Positions 63,531 through 64,000 of a stretch of 64,000 nt of DNA are shown here, piece after piece. This DNA comes from Struthio camelus (Eukaryota > Chordata > Aves > Struthioniformes > Struthionidae): contig NC_090945.1 in NCBI RefSeq assembly GCF_040807025.1, positions 51,213,588-51,277,587 of the forward strand, given 5' to 3'. The position numbers and the translations under genes were made by a program. Every line of letters starts with the position of its first letter. Position 1 is the first letter of the stretch. Below the pieces are notes generated by a model. It worked only from the letters and a program-made list of their open reading frames with translations. It did not search any database and was not told the origin of the DNA.

Positions 63531-63960
63531 AGCGCTCGGGCAGGGGAGGCGGCGGCGGGGGGGGGGGGGTCCGGGGGAAGGGAGGGGAGAGGGGGGCGGC
63601 TGGGATTTGCTAGGCGGCGGCGGTGCGAGGGCCGCGCCGGGGCGCGGTGAGCGGCGGCTCCGCGCCCTGCGCCGCGCCCGGCCCGGCCCGCCCCGTCGCG
63701 GCCGCTGCCGTGGGGCCGTCACGTGCGCCCGGCCCCGCGTGGGGCAGCCCCGGCGGCGGGGTGGGGGGGGGCGGGCGGGCGGGCAAGGAAAGCCCCTCTC
63801 CCCGCCTCGCCCCGTCCAGCCTGATCTTTAATGCATGCCTTGCCCGAGCGCCGCTCTCCCTAATCCTGCGGGAGCGGGCGGCCCCGCGGGTGCCCCCCGT
63901 CCCCCCCAAAGGCACGGCGGCTTTATAAGCTGCCCCGCGGCGCGGAGGGGCCGCAGTGCC
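63530..63960 (+). promoter_or_regulatory. CpG island 3 and proximal promoter of the right-edge gene
   Basis: CpG-dense block running to the start codon, with a G13 run at 63557-63569, further plus-strand G tracts at 63.57-63.60 and 63.76-63.79 kb, and an E-box CACGTG at 63720-63725. A TAATCC word lies near 63.86 kb. The TATA box is listed separately. Confidence 0.75.
63922..63929 (+). promoter_or_regulatory. TATA box of the right-edge gene
   Basis: TTTATAAG stands alone in GC-rich sequence, 43 bases before the ATG at 63965. Usual spacing puts the start of transcription near 63952, leaving a 5' leader of only about a dozen bases. That is short, so an additional upstream start in the island is possible. 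Confidence 0.55.
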
Positions 63961-63964
63961 CACC

Positions 63965-63991
63965 ATGGCCTCCAAGCTCAAGGAGCGCAGA
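63965..63991 (+). CDS. First coding exon of an unidentified plus-strand gene (partial)
   Basis: GCCCACCATGG is a near-ideal Kozak start. The frame reads MASKLKERR and then meets CGCAGA|GTGAGT, a good 5' splice site after a complete codon (phase 0), so the exon would encode nine residues with the rest of the gene to the right of the window. The peptide is short, basic and hydrophilic with no signal peptide, suggesting an intracellular protein or an isoform-specific N terminus. A TATA box and CpG island lie directly upstream, as expected for a regulated promoter. I cannot assign the gene from nine residues. The frame also reads through the donor (VSW) to the window edge, so an unspliced longer exon is not excluded. 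Confidence 0.6.
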
Positions 63992-64000
63992 GTGAGTTGG

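Noticed and set aside
1..64000. CRISPR arrays, bacterial operons, tRNA or rRNA genes, endogenous retroviruses
   Set aside because: Looked for and not seen: no regularly spaced repeats, no tRNA B-box with a matching cloverleaf, and no paired LTRs or retroviral domains. The reverse-transcriptase fragments belong to CR1.

Overview
The window looks like avian (or at least sauropsid) nuclear DNA. The only recognisable interspersed repeats of any size are CR1 LINE copies: a 2.1-kb 5'-truncated copy on the minus strand at about 8.66-10.73 kb, a 0.55-kb 3' fragment on the plus strand at about 33.93-34.48 kb, and a decayed relic near 4.65 kb. Two of them end in the ATTCTGTG-type octamer tail of CR1. 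There is no bacterial gene organisation. Nearly all open frames above 60 codons are chance frames or GC-rich artefacts, so few are annotated.

Layout: (1) 1-5.5 kb is apparently non-coding, with one consensus plus-strand 5' splice site at 492/493. (2) About 5.56-6.14 kb is a dense CpG island with TATA/CArG-like sequence and candidate splice sites on both strands, so it is probably a promoter. (3) About 6.1-59.4 kb is a long stretch of ordinary A+T-leaning DNA with no coding exon I can defend. It contains the CR1 copies, simple repeats, candidate CTCF motifs (the tightest group at 53.6-55.9 kb), and three plus-strand places where a 3' splice site abuts a strong 5' splice site, as in recursive splice sites. 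(4) About 59.4-60.4 kb has four splice-competent or short open segments on the two strands. (5) From about 61.0 kb to the right edge lie three more CpG-rich blocks, (GGGCC)n tracts, G-rich runs and a repeated CGCGTTTAA motif. The window ends in a TATA promoter followed by a Kozak-context ATG and a 5' splice site: a 9-codon first coding exon (MASKLKERR) of a plus-strand gene that I do not recognise.

Working model (inference): a plus-strand gene with several alternative promoters lies mostly to the right of the window. The terminal promoter is one start and the islands at 61-62.6 kb may be others. If the island at 5.5-6 kb is its distal promoter, then 6-64 kb is a long first intron, which would explain the strand bias of CAG|GTAAG sequences and the recursive-type sites. 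The alternative is that 6-59 kb is an intergenic desert and the left island drives an unrelated minus-strand gene leaving the window to the left. The sequence alone does not decide. No RNA gene, CRISPR array, intact mobile element or toxin/virus gene was recognised.
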